Position numbers and translations under genes: made by a program. A DNA stretch of 64,000 nt from Thiothrix litoralis (GTDB taxonomy: Bacteria > Pseudomonadota > Gammaproteobacteria > Thiotrichales > Thiotrichaceae), in the NCBI RefSeq assembly GCF_017901135.1, contig NZ_CP072801.1:3748501-3812500 (forward strand), read 5' to 3'. The notes beneath the pieces were generated by a model, which worked only from the letters and a program-made list of their open reading frames with translations, searched no databases and was not told where the DNA came from. Positions 17,542 to 27,470 of this stretch are shown one piece after another (within the stretch, counting starts at the first letter, position 1; every line of letters starts with the position of its first letter).

Positions 17542-20262
17542 ATGAGCCACCATTACTTAAATCAACTCTTCACCCCAAACAGTGTCGCCGTGTTCGGTGC
17601 TAGCGAGCGGGAAAAAGCTGTGGGAACCCTAGTTTTCCAGAATTTACTAGCGGCCGGTTTTAAGGGTTCGCTTTACCCAATCAACCCCAAGCACGCCGAA
17701 GTCCAAGGTCAGGTAGCTTATCCGAATCTGGTAGCGTTAAACAAGCCAGTTGATTTGGCGGTGGTGGCAACCCCGGCTGCAACGGTTCCCGGCATTATCC
17801 GTCAGTGTGGCGAACACGGGGTCAAAGGCGTGGTGGTGTTATCGGCCGGGTTTGCCGAGGCGGGTAATCGCGGGCAACGTCTGCAAAAAGAGATTACCAA
17901 TATTGCCGGGCAGTACGGTATGCATATCATCGGCCCCAATTGCTTGGGGATTATGCGCCCATCGGTGGGGCTGAACGCGACTTTTAGCCGCAATCAAGCG
18001 CAGCCGGGCAATCTGGCGCTGGTGTCGCAATCGGGGGCGATGTGTACGGCGGTGCTGGATTGGGCGGCAACGCAGGGCATTGGTTTTTCCACCGTCATCA
18101 CGCTGGGCGATACGGCGGATGTGGATTTTGGTGATGCGTTGGACTTTCTGGCGCTTGACCCCAAAACCGACAGCATTTTGTTGTACGTGGAAGGTGTCCA
18201 TAACGCACGCGGTTTCATGAGCGGTTTGCGCACCGCTTCGCGCATGAAGCCGGTGATTGTGTTGAAAGCCGGGCGTTACGAGGAAGGTTCCCATGCTGTC
18301 ATGTCCCACACCGGGGCGATTGTGGGGCGGGATGATGCCTTTGACGCCGCGCTGGAACGTGCCGGGGTGGTGCGGGTGAATACCATTGCGCAATTGTTTT
18401 CGGCGGCGCAAGTCCTGTCGTCAGGGATTCGGGTGCAACAAGACCGTTTGCTGATCATTACCAATGGCGGTGGTCCCGGCGTGATGGCGACGGATAGGGC
18501 AGTGGAAATGGGTCTGCGCATGGCGGAAATTTCCCCGAATACCTTGGCGGAACTGAATAAGGTGTTGCCGTTTACGTGGTCACACGGTAACCCGGTGGAT
18601 ATTCTCGGTGATGCTGACCCGGAACGCTACATTGCCGCCCTGAAAATCTGTATGCAGGATGAGAATCTCGACGGCATTCTGGTGATGCTGACCCCGCAGG
18701 CCATGACTGACCCGGCGGGTGTGGCGGAAGCCGTGGTAAATAGTTGTAAAACCACCAAGAGCAGCAAGAACGGCAAGCATTGCAAGCCTCTCCTCACCTG
18801 CTGGATGGGCGAAGAGCAGGTGGCGGCAGGCCGCAAAATTCTGGCGGAAGCGGGCGTGCCGCATTTCCGCACGCCGGAAGCAGCGGTGGAAGCTTTTGCC
18901 TACCTGACCCAGTACCGCAGCAACCAGAAACTGCTGATGCAAGTGCCGCCTTCCGTGAGGGAGCAAACCACCGAACCGGATGTGGATGGCGCTCGCCTGA
19001 TTATTGAAAGCGTGCTTTCCGAAGGGCGGCGTTCGCTGTCGACGACCGAATCCCGCGCTATCCTCTCGGCGTTCCGCATCCCTGCCATGCCGACCATTCT
19101 GGTGCGCAGCCCGTCGGAGGCACTGGTGGCAGCGGAATCGCTGGGTTATCCGGTGGTGCTGAAAATCAGTTCCCCCGACATTTCACACAAGTCCGATGTG
19201 GATGGGGTGCGTTTGAATGTTGCCAGTGCCCATGCGGTGCGTAGCGTTTATCTGGAATTGATCGAAGCCGCCCGCCGTAGTCTGCCCGAAGCGCGTCTCG
19301 ACGGGGTAACGGTGGAAAGCATGTACCACAGTAAATCCTCTCGGGAACTGATGATCGGGGTGGTACGCGACCCGGTATTCGGCCCGGTCATCAGCTTTGG
19401 TATGGGCGGCACCTCGGTAGAAATTCACCGTGACCGCGCCGTGGCTTTGCCACCGCTGAACGATTACATGATCAAGAAAACGGTGTGCCGTACCCGTGTG
19501 GCACGCTTGCTGGGCAATTTCCGCAATATGCCCGCGATTAACTTCGATGCTTTGTGGAAAGTCATGCAGCGCGTGTCCGAGATGGTGTGCGAGTTGCCGG
19601 AAATCGTCGAAATGGACATCAATCCGCTGATGGCGGATGCGGATGGGGTGATTGCGGTGGATGCACGTTTCATCATCAATTACCCGCCAACTTCCGCGCG
19701 GCGTTATGACCACATGGCGATTCACCCTTACCCCAATGATCTGGTGAAACGCCAGCAATTACCTGACGGCACGGATATTATTATTCGCCCGATCCGCCCG
19801 GAAGATGCGGAAATGGAGCAGGAATTCGTGCGCAACCTGTCGAAAGAATCGCGTTACATGCGCTTTATGCAGGCATTGCGGGAACTCACGCCTGACATGC
19901 TGGTGCGTCTTACGCAAATTGATTATGACCGTGAAATGGCCTTTCTGGCGCTGACAAGGCAAGATGGCAAAGAAGTCGAAATGGGGGTGGCGCGTTACGC
20001 CATTAATCCCGACAAAAGCAGTTGCGAATTCGCGCTGGTGATTGCCGATGAGTGGCAAAATCGTGGCCTCGGTGGGGTGATGATGCAGACACTGATTGAT
20101 GCGGCGCGTGCCAAAGGCTTGCGCACGATTGAGGGCGAAGTATTGCCGCATAACAATGGAATGCTTAAGCTGATGCAACGTTTAGGCTTTGCCCGTCATC
20201 AGGATGGGCTGGATGATGGTGTGGTGGTGGTGACTAAACGCTTAGGAGATACCTGTTGCTAA
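17542..20262 (+). CDS. Pat-like protein acetyltransferase: ADP-forming acyl-CoA synthetase-like region fused to GNAT
   Basis: 906 residues from ATG 17542 (RBS AGAGG); the TTG at 17536 is rejected. Order: CoA-binding domain (VAVFGASEREKAVGTLVFQNL, about 13-35), succinyl-CoA-ligase-like region (SQSGAMCTAVLDWA), ATP-grasp domain (about 490-720) and a GNAT domain from about 745 to the end with the acetyl-CoA segment EWQNRGLGGVMMQTLID. Length and order match Pat/YfiQ, which acetylates lysine (for example acetyl-CoA synthetase). thiD overlaps its 3' end by 7 bases. Confidence 0.9.
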   Translation: MSHHYLNQLFTPNSVAVFGASEREKAVGTLVFQNLLAAGFKGSLYPINPKHAEVQGQVAYPNLVALNKPVDLAVVATPAATVPGIIRQCGEHGVKGVVVLSAGFAEAGNRGQRLQKEITNIAGQYGMHIIGPNCLGIMRPSVGLNATFSRNQAQPGNLALVSQSGAMCTAVLDWAATQGIGFSTVITLGDTADVDFGDALDFLALDPKTDSILLYVEGVHNARGFMSGLRTASRMKPVIVLKAGRYEEGSHAVMSHTGAIVGRDDAFDAALERAGVVRVNTIAQLFSAAQVLSSGIRVQQDRLLIITNGGGPGVMATDRAVEMGLRMAEISPNTLAELNKVLPFTWSHGNPVDILGDADPERYIAALKICMQDENLDGILVMLTPQAMTDPAGVAEAVVNSCKTTKSSKNGKHCKPLLTCWMGEEQVAAGRKILAEAGVPHFRTPEAAVEAFAYLTQYRSNQKLLMQVPPSVREQTTEPDVDGARLIIESVLSEGRRSLSTTESRAILSAFRIPAMPTILVRSPSEALVAAESLGYPVVLKISSPDISHKSDVDGVRLNVASAHAVRSVYLELIEAARRSLPEARLDGVTVESMYHSKSSRELMIGVVRDPVFGPVISFGMGGTSVEIHRDRAVALPPLNDYMIKKTVCRTRVARLLGNFRNMPAINFDALWKVMQRVSEMVCELPEIVEMDINPLMADADGVIAVDARFIINYPPTSARRYDHMAIHPYPNDLVKRQQLPDGTDIIIRPIRPEDAEMEQEFVRNLSKESRYMRFMQALRELTPDMLVRLTQIDYDREMAFLALTRQDGKEVEMGVARYAINPDKSSCEFALVIADEWQNRGLGGVMMQTLIDAARAKGLRTIEGEVLPHNNGMLKLMQRLGFARHQDGLDDGVVVVTKRLGDTCC

Positions 20263-21062
20263 CAGAAAATACAGCTTCCCCGGCAGTGTCGGTGGTGATG
20301 GCATTGGCGGGACACGATCCCAGCGGTGGTGCGGGTATTCAGGCGGATATTGAGGCGATTGCCAGCCAGGGTTGCCGCCCGGTCACGGTGCTTACCTGTT
20401 TGACCGTGCAGGATACCTGCAATGTACAACGCATTGAGCCGCTGGCGGATTACCTGATCGAGCAACAGGCGGAAACACTGTTGGCCGATATGCCCATAGC
20501 CGCCTTCAAGATCGGTTTGCTGGGCAGCGTGGATGTGGTGCAGGCGGTGCACCGCATTTTGTTGCAAGCGCCGGATGTGCCGGTAATCCTCGACCCGGTG
20601 CTGGCAGCAGGCGGTGGTAAAGGCTTTGCCAGTGATGAGTTGCTGGGCGCCATTCGTGAATACCTGTTGCCGCTGACGACCTTGCTGACGCCGAATGTGC
20701 CGGAAGCGGCGCAATTGGCCGTGCGTGGTGCAACGCAGGATGAACAGGCGTTTTCCTTACTGGACCAAGGCTGCGAATACGTGTTGCTGACCGGCACTCA
20801 TGCGCAAACCGAGCGGGTAGAAAATGCCCTGTATGGCGATGGCAAGCGTTTGCGTACCTGGATGTGGGAACGGCTGCCGGAAACTTATCACGGCTCGGGT
20901 TGTACGCTTGCTTCTGCCTGTGCCGCGAATCTGGCCAAGGGTATGGAGGTCAGCAAGGCTGTTGCTGCCGCGCAAGCGTATACGTGGGGCAGTTTGCAAG
21001 CTGGATGCAAGTTGGGGCGCGGGCAGTGGTTGCCCGACCGTTTGTACTGGCGGCAGGCATGA
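20256..21062 (+). CDS. thiD: Hydroxymethylpyrimidine/phosphomethylpyrimidine kinase
   Basis: 268 residues from a TTG at 20256 with RBS TAGGAGA; the next in-frame ATG (residue 15, just before ALAGHDPSGGAGIQADI) is an alternative. Family motifs: AGHDPSGGAGIQAD near the N-terminus, DPVLAAGGG in the middle, LTPNVPEAAQL, and the C-terminal anion hole YHGSGCTLASACAANLAKG. It phosphorylates HMP and HMP-P in thiamine synthesis. thiE overlaps its stop (ATGATGA), so the two are translationally coupled. Confidence 0.93.
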   Translation: MLTENTASPAVSVVMALAGHDPSGGAGIQADIEAIASQGCRPVTVLTCLTVQDTCNVQRIEPLADYLIEQQAETLLADMPIAAFKIGLLGSVDVVQAVHRILLQAPDVPVILDPVLAAGGGKGFASDELLGAIREYLLPLTTLLTPNVPEAAQLAVRGATQDEQAFSLLDQGCEYVLLTGTHAQTERVENALYGDGKRLRTWMWERLPETYHGSGCTLASACAANLAKGMEVSKAVAAAQAYTWGSLQAGCKLGRGQWLPDRLYWRQA

Positions 21063-21679
21063 TGAAAGGACTCTACGTCATCACCGACGGTTCGACCGGC
21101 GACACGCTGTTGCGCAAGGTCGAACAGGCTTTGCGCGGCGGTGCTGCGCTGGTGCAATACCGTGACAAGACGGCCGACGCTATCCGGCGCGAGCGGGAAG
21201 CCGCCGCCTTGCGTTCCCTGTGTCATGAACACAATGCCTTGTTCCTCATCAACGACGACGTGGCATTGGCGAAAACCGTGCAAGCCGATGGCGTACACGT
21301 CGGGCGTGACGATTCCGCTCTGAGCGCCGCGCGGGGCTATCTCGGCAAGTCTGCCATTATCGGCGTGTCGTGCTACAACCGCCTGGAGTTGGCGCTGGAG
21401 GCTGCCGTACAGGGCGCGGATTATCTCGCCTTCGGTAGCTTTTTCCCGTCGCCGACCAAGCCGGATGCCCCCCGCGCTACGCTGGAATTGTTGCAACAAG
21501 CCCGCCAGCAACTCACATTGCCGATTTGCACGATTGGCGGGATTACGCTGGATAATGCGCCCAGCCTGTTGGCAAACGGCGCAGACATGCTGGCGGTGAT
21601 TACCGATGTGTTCAATAGCCCGGATATTGTTCAGCAGGCATCCCGCTATCAGGCGCTGGTGTTGGCTCATACGGCATAA
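21059..21679 (+). CDS. thiE: Thiamine-phosphate synthase
   Basis: 206 residues starting MMKGLYVITDG; the frame is open further upstream but only as a shadow of thiD. TIM-barrel motifs: QYRDKTAD, LFLINDDVALA, ADGVHVGRDD, SCYNRLE, DYLAFGSFFPSPTKPDAP and ICTIGGITLDNA (phosphate binding). It joins HMP-PP and thiazole phosphate. The 3' end overlaps the convergent unknown gene by 68 bases. Confidence 0.93.
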   Translation: MMKGLYVITDGSTGDTLLRKVEQALRGGAALVQYRDKTADAIRREREAAALRSLCHEHNALFLINDDVALAKTVQADGVHVGRDDSALSAARGYLGKSAIIGVSCYNRLELALEAAVQGADYLAFGSFFPSPTKPDAPRATLELLQQARQQLTLPICTIGGITLDNAPSLLANGADMLAVITDVFNSPDIVQQASRYQALVLAHTA

Positions 21680-23153
21680 GACCCGGCTCAATACCCGGTT
21701 CTTCGGGGTAATAAGTGGGGTTGCCGTAAGCATCCAGCGGTTGGTCTAGCATCAGCGGTTCACCTTTGAGGAGGTCGATGGCTTCTTGCAGGACTGCCTG
21801 CCTATCAGGCTGTCGGGTTTGTTTTAGCTGGTTTTCAAAGCGCTGGCGTAGCACGGTATTCTGTTGCAGCCTTTTTAGCAGGGTATCGCCGCCCATGGAT
21901 GCGCCCAATAACATCGCAAGCTGCTCTTCTGGCACGTTGCTATCCACAAGCCGCTGGTAAAACGTATCCGCCGCTTGCGCTGGGTCGGGGTGTTTCAGTA
22001 ATTCAATCACATAGGCTTGATTGCCATATTCATAAAGGCTGTAGCGGTCTTGTGTGTTGGGGGTTGTCAGGCTGTTTTCCAGATAGCGCAGCAGCAATGG
22101 CTGGTGTTGTAACGCGATGGACTGGCTGAAGGTGTCGACGGCATTGGGGACAGTGCTTATGAAGATGGCGCTGCTCAATTGTGCATGTAAGCTCTGGCGT
22201 TGCTCTGGGGTCATCAGGGTGCTGCTGATTTCCCGGAGCAAGCCTGCAATATCGGCATTGGGGTCGCTTAGTTTGGTGTCTTGCAGGCGAAAGCTGAAAT
22301 ATTGGTCGGGAGCCATGCGTGCCCGTAGCATTTCCAGTTGTTGGGCGAAACGTTCGGCGGGAACCAGCCCGTGCTGGTCTTGCGACATGGTGTGGTACAC
22401 ATCCAGATAGGCTTTGAGCACGTCCGGGTCGGTTTCTTGCTGGAATTGGGTTTCGAGAAACTGCTGGATACGCTGCTGGCGTGGGGTAGCGGGGTGTGTT
22501 GGGGTTTGATCGGCGGGTGCGTTGGGGTCGTAATAGGTTGTTTCCGGGGGTAGCAGAATGCTGAATACTAGGCTGGTGCGTGCTGTGCCGCTGTAGCCGC
22601 TATTGCCCAGGGTGGTGAGCATGTCTTCAAACAGGGTGTCATCAATAGCATCGCTGATCAGGCTGAGAGCCAGTGAACTGGCACTGTCTTCCAGTCCCAG
22701 TGACAGCACTTGTTCCCAAACAAAGCGCTGGGTAAGGGGTTTGGAAAGGCTTTTGGCCTTGTTGATTTGTTGTTCAAGGCGTTGCGATAGCGTGTCAATG
22801 CGGGGTTGGTAGGTTTGTATCATGACCTCATCGGCAGATTGGTAAGGGGTCAGTGGGTTGAATAACTGGTTTTGCAGCATGGAAAGTTCCCGCATGATAC
22901 TGTCAATGTCAGCGAGTAAGGGGTCTAACGCGGCCTGCTTGTCGGTGTCCGGGGTGGTTGGGGGCGTTGTCATGGCATTTGTTTCCGGCATCCAGCCAGC
23001 CGGTAGATTGCTGAAAACAGTGGTTTTTTGTGCTGCTAATGGGTTTTGGTACGCAGGGGAAATAGCGGCAGGCTTATCTAACTTGCCGTAAAAGTAAGTC
23101 ATGAGCACGGCAATTACTGCTACTAATCCGAAACCCAGTTTGTAACTGTTCAA
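21612..23153 (-). CDS. Unknown protein with N-terminal membrane anchor
   Basis: 513 residues from TTG 23153, chosen because GAGAGG sits 7 bases upstream; a GTG at 23159 is the alternative. One hydrophobic segment ([18 protein letters not shown], about 6-23) then a large polar part, probably periplasmic. Residues 85-160 are helical with coiled-coil character ([18 protein letters not shown]); further repeats of helix pairs follow ([20 protein letters not shown]), and the last 40 residues are Pro/Tyr/Glu-rich ([13 protein letters not shown]). Not recognised. It is divergent from hemL and convergent with thiE. Confidence 0.7.
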   Translation of the reverse strand: MNSYKLGFGLVAVIAVLMTYFYGKLDKPAAISPAYQNPLAAQKTTVFSNLPAGWMPETNAMTTPPTTPDTDKQAALDPLLADIDSIMRELSMLQNQLFNPLTPYQSADEVMIQTYQPRIDTLSQRLEQQINKAKSLSKPLTQRFVWEQVLSLGLEDSASSLALSLISDAIDDTLFEDMLTTLGNSGYSGTARTSLVFSILLPPETTYYDPNAPADQTPTHPATPRQQRIQQFLETQFQQETDPDVLKAYLDVYHTMSQDQHGLVPAERFAQQLEMLRARMAPDQYFSFRLQDTKLSDPNADIAGLLREISSTLMTPEQRQSLHAQLSSAIFISTVPNAVDTFSQSIALQHQPLLLRYLENSLTTPNTQDRYSLYEYGNQAYVIELLKHPDPAQAADTFYQRLVDSNVPEEQLAMLLGASMGGDTLLKRLQQNTVLRQRFENQLKQTRQPDRQAVLQEAIDLLKGEPLMLDQPLDAYGNPTYYPEEPGIEPGLMPYEPTPAPDSGMPAEQYPGY

Positions 23154-23222
23154 GTGCACGCCTCTCGCGTAAGATTACGGGGCTTTCCCGTTAACTCGTC
23201 AACTCTGCCAAGGATGCCAGCC

Positions 23223-24503
23223 GTGACCCGTTCCGAAACCCTGTTTGAACAAGCTAAACATTCCATTCCCGGTGGTGTCAACTCCCCGGTGCGTGCCTTC
23301 CGTGGTGTGGGTGGAACTCCGCGCTTTATTGCCCGCGCTCAAGGCGCTTATATGTGGGATGCCGATGGCAACCGTTTGATTGATTATGTCGGTTCCTGGG
23401 GGCCAATGGTCGCCGGGCACGCCCACCCGGAAGTGGTAGCGGCGGTACAGGCGGCGGCGGTGCACGGTTTGAGTTACGGTGCGCCGACCGAGCTTGAAAT
23501 TACCATGGCGGAAAAAATCTGCGAGCTGATGCCTTCCATCGAAATGGTGCGCATGACCAGTTCCGGCACGGAAGCTACCATGTCCGCCATCCGCTTGGCG
23601 CGGGGTTTCACCGGGCGTAACTATTTGGTCAAGTTTGAAGGCGGTTATCACGGGCATGGCGATTCCTTGCTGGTGAAGGCGGGTTCGGGTGCTTTGACGT
23701 TCGGGCAACCCAGTTCCCCCGGTGTTCCGGCAGAATTGGCGCAATTCACCCTGACGCTGGATTACAACAATAGCGCACAAGTACGTGAAGTGTTTACGGC
23801 GCGGGGGCATGAAATTGCCTGCATCATTGTGGAACCGGTGTCGGGCAATATGAATTGCATTCCGCCTGTGCCAGGTTTCCTCGAAACCTTGCGTGACGTG
23901 TGTGATGCCAGCGGCTGCGTGCTGATTTTCGATGAAGTCATGACGGGTTTCCGCGTGGCTTTGGGCGGTGCGCAACAGGTATACAACATTAAACCTGATC
24001 TGACCACGCTGGGTAAAATTATCGGCGGCGGGATGCCGGTTGGAGCCTTCGGCGGGCGTCGCGACATCATGGAACACTTGTCCCCGTTGGGCGCGGTGTA
24101 TCAGGCGGGTACGTTATCGGGCAATCCGATTGCGATGACCGCTGGTTTGAAAATGCTGGAAATCATTTCCCGTGACGACTTTTACGCGGAACTGACCAGC
24201 AAGACCACGTATTTGCTGGAAGGCTTGCAGCAAGCGGCGGATGCCGCCGGGGTTGCGTTCATGACCCAGCAAGTGGGCGGTATGTTTGGCTTGTTTTTTA
24301 CTGCCGAAGCGCGTATTGATACTTACGCTCAGGTTACGGCTTGTAACGTTGGGCAGTTCAACCGTTTCTTCCACGGTATGCTGGATCGCGGGGTGTATCT
24401 TGCGCCATCCGCCTATGAAGCGGGGTTTGTCTCCAATGCTCATAGCCAGGCCGATCTGGATGAAACCATCGCTATTGCCAAAGACGTGTTTGCCAGCCTC
24501 TAA
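23223..24503 (+). CDS. hemL: Glutamate-1-semialdehyde 2,1-aminomutase
   Basis: 426 residues from GTG 23223, the same length as E. coli HemL; AAGGA lies 8 bases upstream. ATG 23214 overlaps this RBS. PLP-enzyme motifs: [54 protein letters not shown], and [17 protein letters not shown] with the Schiff-base lysine. It makes 5-aminolevulinate from glutamate semialdehyde, feeding haem and sirohaem. It is followed closely by the protease gene on the same strand. Confidence 0.96.
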   Translation: MTRSETLFEQAKHSIPGGVNSPVRAFRGVGGTPRFIARAQGAYMWDADGNRLIDYVGSWGPMVAGHAHPEVVAAVQAAAVHGLSYGAPTELEITMAEKICELMPSIEMVRMTSSGTEATMSAIRLARGFTGRNYLVKFEGGYHGHGDSLLVKAGSGALTFGQPSSPGVPAELAQFTLTLDYNNSAQVREVFTARGHEIACIIVEPVSGNMNCIPPVPGFLETLRDVCDASGCVLIFDEVMTGFRVALGGAQQVYNIKPDLTTLGKIIGGGMPVGAFGGRRDIMEHLSPLGAVYQAGTLSGNPIAMTAGLKMLEIISRDDFYAELTSKTTYLLEGLQQAADAAGVAFMTQQVGGMFGLFFTAEARIDTYAQVTACNVGQFNRFFHGMLDRGVYLAPSAYEAGFVSNAHSQADLDETIAIAKDVFASL

Positions 24504-24521
24504 GCTGCAAGGAATGCCCTC

Positions 24522-25781
24522 GTGCTGTTAAGACTTTTTCTTTTGTTGGCGACCGTGTGGGTCGCTGCTCCGGCGTGGGCAGAAAATACGTCCTCTTCCA
24601 TTTATTCCGAGGTGGAACAGTCGGTTTATCAGGTGCAGGTCATTAACCAGCAAACCGGCAAGAAAAATGCGATTGGTTCTGCGTTTGTGGTGATGGACCC
24701 TAGTATCATTGCGACCAATTACCATGTGGTCAGTACCTACGTGAATAATCCGCAGGGCGATTTTGCGCTGGATTACCTGTCGACCTCTGGTGCTAGCGGG
24801 CATCTGGAATTGCTGGCGGTGGATGTGATTCACGACCTTGCTGTGTTGAAAGCCAGCACCCCGTTGGGGAAGCCGTTGCAGATTGCCAAGGTTCCCCCAA
24901 AGGGCACGCGCCTGTATTCCCTCGGCAACCCGATGGACAAGGGGTTTTCCATTGTGGAAGGCACGAATAACGGGGTGATGAAGTCCAGCGATGCCAACAA
25001 TATCCTGTTTTCCGGCAGCCTCAATCCGGGGATGAGCGGTGGCCCTACCTTGCTTGAAAACAAGGAGGTGGTGGGGGTCAATGTGGCGACTTCCGGCAAT
25101 GGCTTGAGTTATCTGGTGCCTGCCGAGTACTTGTCAATCATGCTGGAACGCTTGAGGTCGAAAGGTTTTCAGGCCGATGAGGATATTTTTCAGCAAGTCG
25201 GTGAGCAGTTACTCAGTAATACTGATAAGTATGTACGGCGTTTGCAGGGCATGGAGTGGACGAGTGAGCGCATCGGTCATTTTATGGTTCCCATGGATAT
25301 TAACGGCGCTACTCGTTGCTGGGATAACAGCGACAAACCTGTCCCGGGTGATTTGATGCATTCTTATTTCACCCAGTGCAGTAATGAGAGCAGCATTTAT
25401 TTGGATGATGAGCTGGAAGTGGGTACGCTGTCGTATGAATACATTTGGCTGGATGGTAGCAAGTTGCTGCCCGCACGTTTCTACCGCCAATACGAGGCGA
25501 TAAACGCCAGTGTCTCGAATAGCGGTGCAGGCAAGCAGGATGTGACCAATTTTGCGTGTTTCACCCATTTTACTCTGGTGTCAGGCCAGGAGTTCAAGCT
25601 AACGGTGTGTCGCCGCGATTACCTGAATTACGTCGGATTGAGCGACCTGTTGGTGACAGCGGCGCTGGTGGGGCATAAGCATGAGGGGATGCTGTTCAAT
25701 ATGGATATGACGGGAACAACATTTGCCAGTGGCATGGTGTTATTACAACGCATGTTGGAGGATTTCAAATGGCAAAAATGA
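24522..25781 (+). CDS. Secreted trypsin-like serine protease
   Basis: 419 residues from GTG 24522 with CAAGGA as RBS. Signal peptide about 1-20 (LLATVWVAAPAWA). Trypsin/HtrA-like catalytic triad visible: His in ATNYHVVS, Asp in VIHDLAVLK, Ser in NPGMSGGP. No PDZ domain; residues about 215-419 form a separate unknown domain with four cysteines (TRCWDNS, FTQCSNES, FACFTHF, LTVCRRD), likely disulfide-bonded. The next gene, an FHA membrane protein, overlaps by 13 bases, so the two probably work together at the membrane. Confidence 0.85.
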   Translation: MLLRLFLLLATVWVAAPAWAENTSSSIYSEVEQSVYQVQVINQQTGKKNAIGSAFVVMDPSIIATNYHVVSTYVNNPQGDFALDYLSTSGASGHLELLAVDVIHDLAVLKASTPLGKPLQIAKVPPKGTRLYSLGNPMDKGFSIVEGTNNGVMKSSDANNILFSGSLNPGMSGGPTLLENKEVVGVNVATSGNGLSYLVPAEYLSIMLERLRSKGFQADEDIFQQVGEQLLSNTDKYVRRLQGMEWTSERIGHFMVPMDINGATRCWDNSDKPVPGDLMHSYFTQCSNESSIYLDDELEVGTLSYEYIWLDGSKLLPARFYRQYEAINASVSNSGAGKQDVTNFACFTHFTLVSGQEFKLTVCRRDYLNYVGLSDLLVTAALVGHKHEGMLFNMDMTGTTFASGMVLLQRMLEDFKWQK

Positions 25782-26725
25782 TGCTTGAAATCCAGAGGCG
25801 CGGCCTTAACCAGTACCAGCATCTGGAACATTTTCCGGTGACGATTGGGCGGGCGCTGGATAATGATGTGATCCTCTCCGACAGAACGGTATCGCCGCAT
25901 CACTTGCGCTTGGAACAGGATGATAAGGGGCGCGTATTTATCCACAATCTAGCCGTGGAAAACGGTACGCGCCTGAATGACCATCCGCTGGGGCAACAGC
26001 CTGTGCAAGCGCCGATTCCCAGCCAGTTGGTGCTGGGGGATCGCAGGCTGCGCTTGGTGACGGTGGATACGCCCGTGGAAAATACTTACGTCAGCCATTG
26101 CCGCAGTCTGTTTACGCCGCTGTGTAAGCCCTTCTGGGCGGTGGCACTGCTATTGCTGGCAGTTGGTGGGATGTTCGCCAACAACTATCTGGATATTGCT
26201 TTACAGAAAGATGCGCTATTCTACTTTAGCGGTTTGTTGCCGAGCTTGTTATGGATTCTGTTCTGGACCTTGACGATCAGCGGGATTACCCGTTTGATTA
26301 CTCACCGCTGGGAATTCACCCCGGCGTTAAGCGTGGTTTCCCTGTTTAGCTTGGTGCCCTTGGTATTGCAGGTTGCCGGTGAGGGGCTGGATTACTTCTT
26401 AACTTCGGATAAGCCTACTGCTTGGTTAATGGGCGGTGTGGGGGATTTCTTGCTGTTGCCAGTATTGGTGTATGCCTACTTGCACTGGGTGTTGAACCAG
26501 CGGCACTTGCCTGCCGTGGGGTTTGCGCTGGTGTTGAGTGCTTTGCCACTGGGCTTGCGTGCCATCAGTTTGCTGGATCAGGTGACGGTGGAGAGTGAGT
26601 TTTCCAGCGAACCGTATTACAACCAGACCTTGAGTTCCCTCAATCTCCACGCTAACCCAGCGTTGCCGCTGGCGGATTACCTGAAGAAAGCAACAGAAGC
26701 GTTGCCTTCACAGGTGGAAGAGTAA
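25769..26725 (+). CDS. FHA-domain membrane protein
   Basis: 318 residues. N-terminal FHA domain (about 5-95) with GRALDNDVILSD and VSPHHLRL, the Gly-Arg and Ser-x-x-His signature for phosphothreonine binding, and NGTRLN. Then five hydrophobic segments (about 120-140, 150-178, 190-208, 225-245, 252-272) and a cytoplasmic or periplasmic tail of 45 residues. It overlaps the protease gene, suggesting a phospho-signal-sensing membrane partner of the periplasmic protease. No kinase gene is nearby. Confidence 0.85.
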   Translation: MAKMMLEIQRRGLNQYQHLEHFPVTIGRALDNDVILSDRTVSPHHLRLEQDDKGRVFIHNLAVENGTRLNDHPLGQQPVQAPIPSQLVLGDRRLRLVTVDTPVENTYVSHCRSLFTPLCKPFWAVALLLLAVGGMFANNYLDIALQKDALFYFSGLLPSLLWILFWTLTISGITRLITHRWEFTPALSVVSLFSLVPLVLQVAGEGLDYFLTSDKPTAWLMGGVGDFLLLPVLVYAYLHWVLNQRHLPAVGFALVLSALPLGLRAISLLDQVTVESEFSSEPYYNQTLSSLNLHANPALPLADYLKKATEALPSQVEE

Positions 26726-26738
26726 GCACTCCTCCCGA

Positions 26739-27470
26739 TCAGAGATCACCGTAGTGGTGCTGGAGCAAGGCCAGTGCGGTGATGCTAGCAGTTTCAGCCC
26801 GCAGGATACGCGGGCCGAGTGACACGGGTGTAACGCCTGCTTGCACGCAGCTTGCTACTTCTGCATCGCTAAAGCCGCCTTCGGGGCCGATTAGCAAGGC
26901 AACGGGCGTCGGCAAGTCCAGCGGTAGGCTGTTGATGCGGGGGAAGTCACCCGGCGCGAGAATCAGGCGTGTGCCTTCAAAAGGCTGTTCCAGCCAGTCA
27001 TCCAGTTCCAGCGGGGCATTCAGTTGCGGCATTCGGGTGCGCCCGGATTGTTCGCAAGCCGCTACCATAATGCCCTCCCAATGCTGCATTTTCTTGTCGA
27101 CCTTTTCCTTGCCGATCCGCGCCACACTGCGTTGCGTGACCAGTGGCTGGAAGGTGGCAACACCGAGTTCTACCGCTTTTTGCAGGGCGAAATCCATTTT
27201 GTCAGGCTTGATGATGGCTTGCACCAGCGTGAGTTGCAGGGGGGATTCGGTATCAATCTCAGCAAAGGCTTCGATCAAGACAGAGGCACTGCGTTTGCTG
27301 ACGTTGTGCATCTGCGCGGCATATTCACCGCCTTCACCGTTGAAGAGGATCAGGGGTTCGCCGACGTTCAGGCGCAAAACTTGCACGGCATGGCGGAAGG
27401 TGCTGTCGGGCAGGGTGAATGCCTGCCCGACAGTCAGTGCATCCGTGACATAAAAACGTGGAATGCGCAT
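26739..27470 (-). CDS. rsmE: 16S rRNA m3U1498 methyltransferase
   Basis: 243 residues. SPOUT-family signature: VALLIGPEGGFSDAEV and SLGPRILRAETASITALALLQ at the C-terminus, N-terminal PUA-like part HAVQVLRL. Methylates U1498 of 16S rRNA using SAM. Last gene of the SAM-cycle operon; its start overlaps the metF stop by one base. Confidence 0.94.
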   Translation of the reverse strand: MRIPRFYVTDALTVGQAFTLPDSTFRHAVQVLRLNVGEPLILFNGEGGEYAAQMHNVSKRSASVLIEAFAEIDTESPLQLTLVQAIIKPDKMDFALQKAVELGVATFQPLVTQRSVARIGKEKVDKKMQHWEGIMVAACEQSGRTRMPQLNAPLELDDWLEQPFEGTRLILAPGDFPRINSLPLDLPTPVALLIGPEGGFSDAEVASCVQAGVTPVSLGPRILRAETASITALALLQHHYGDL

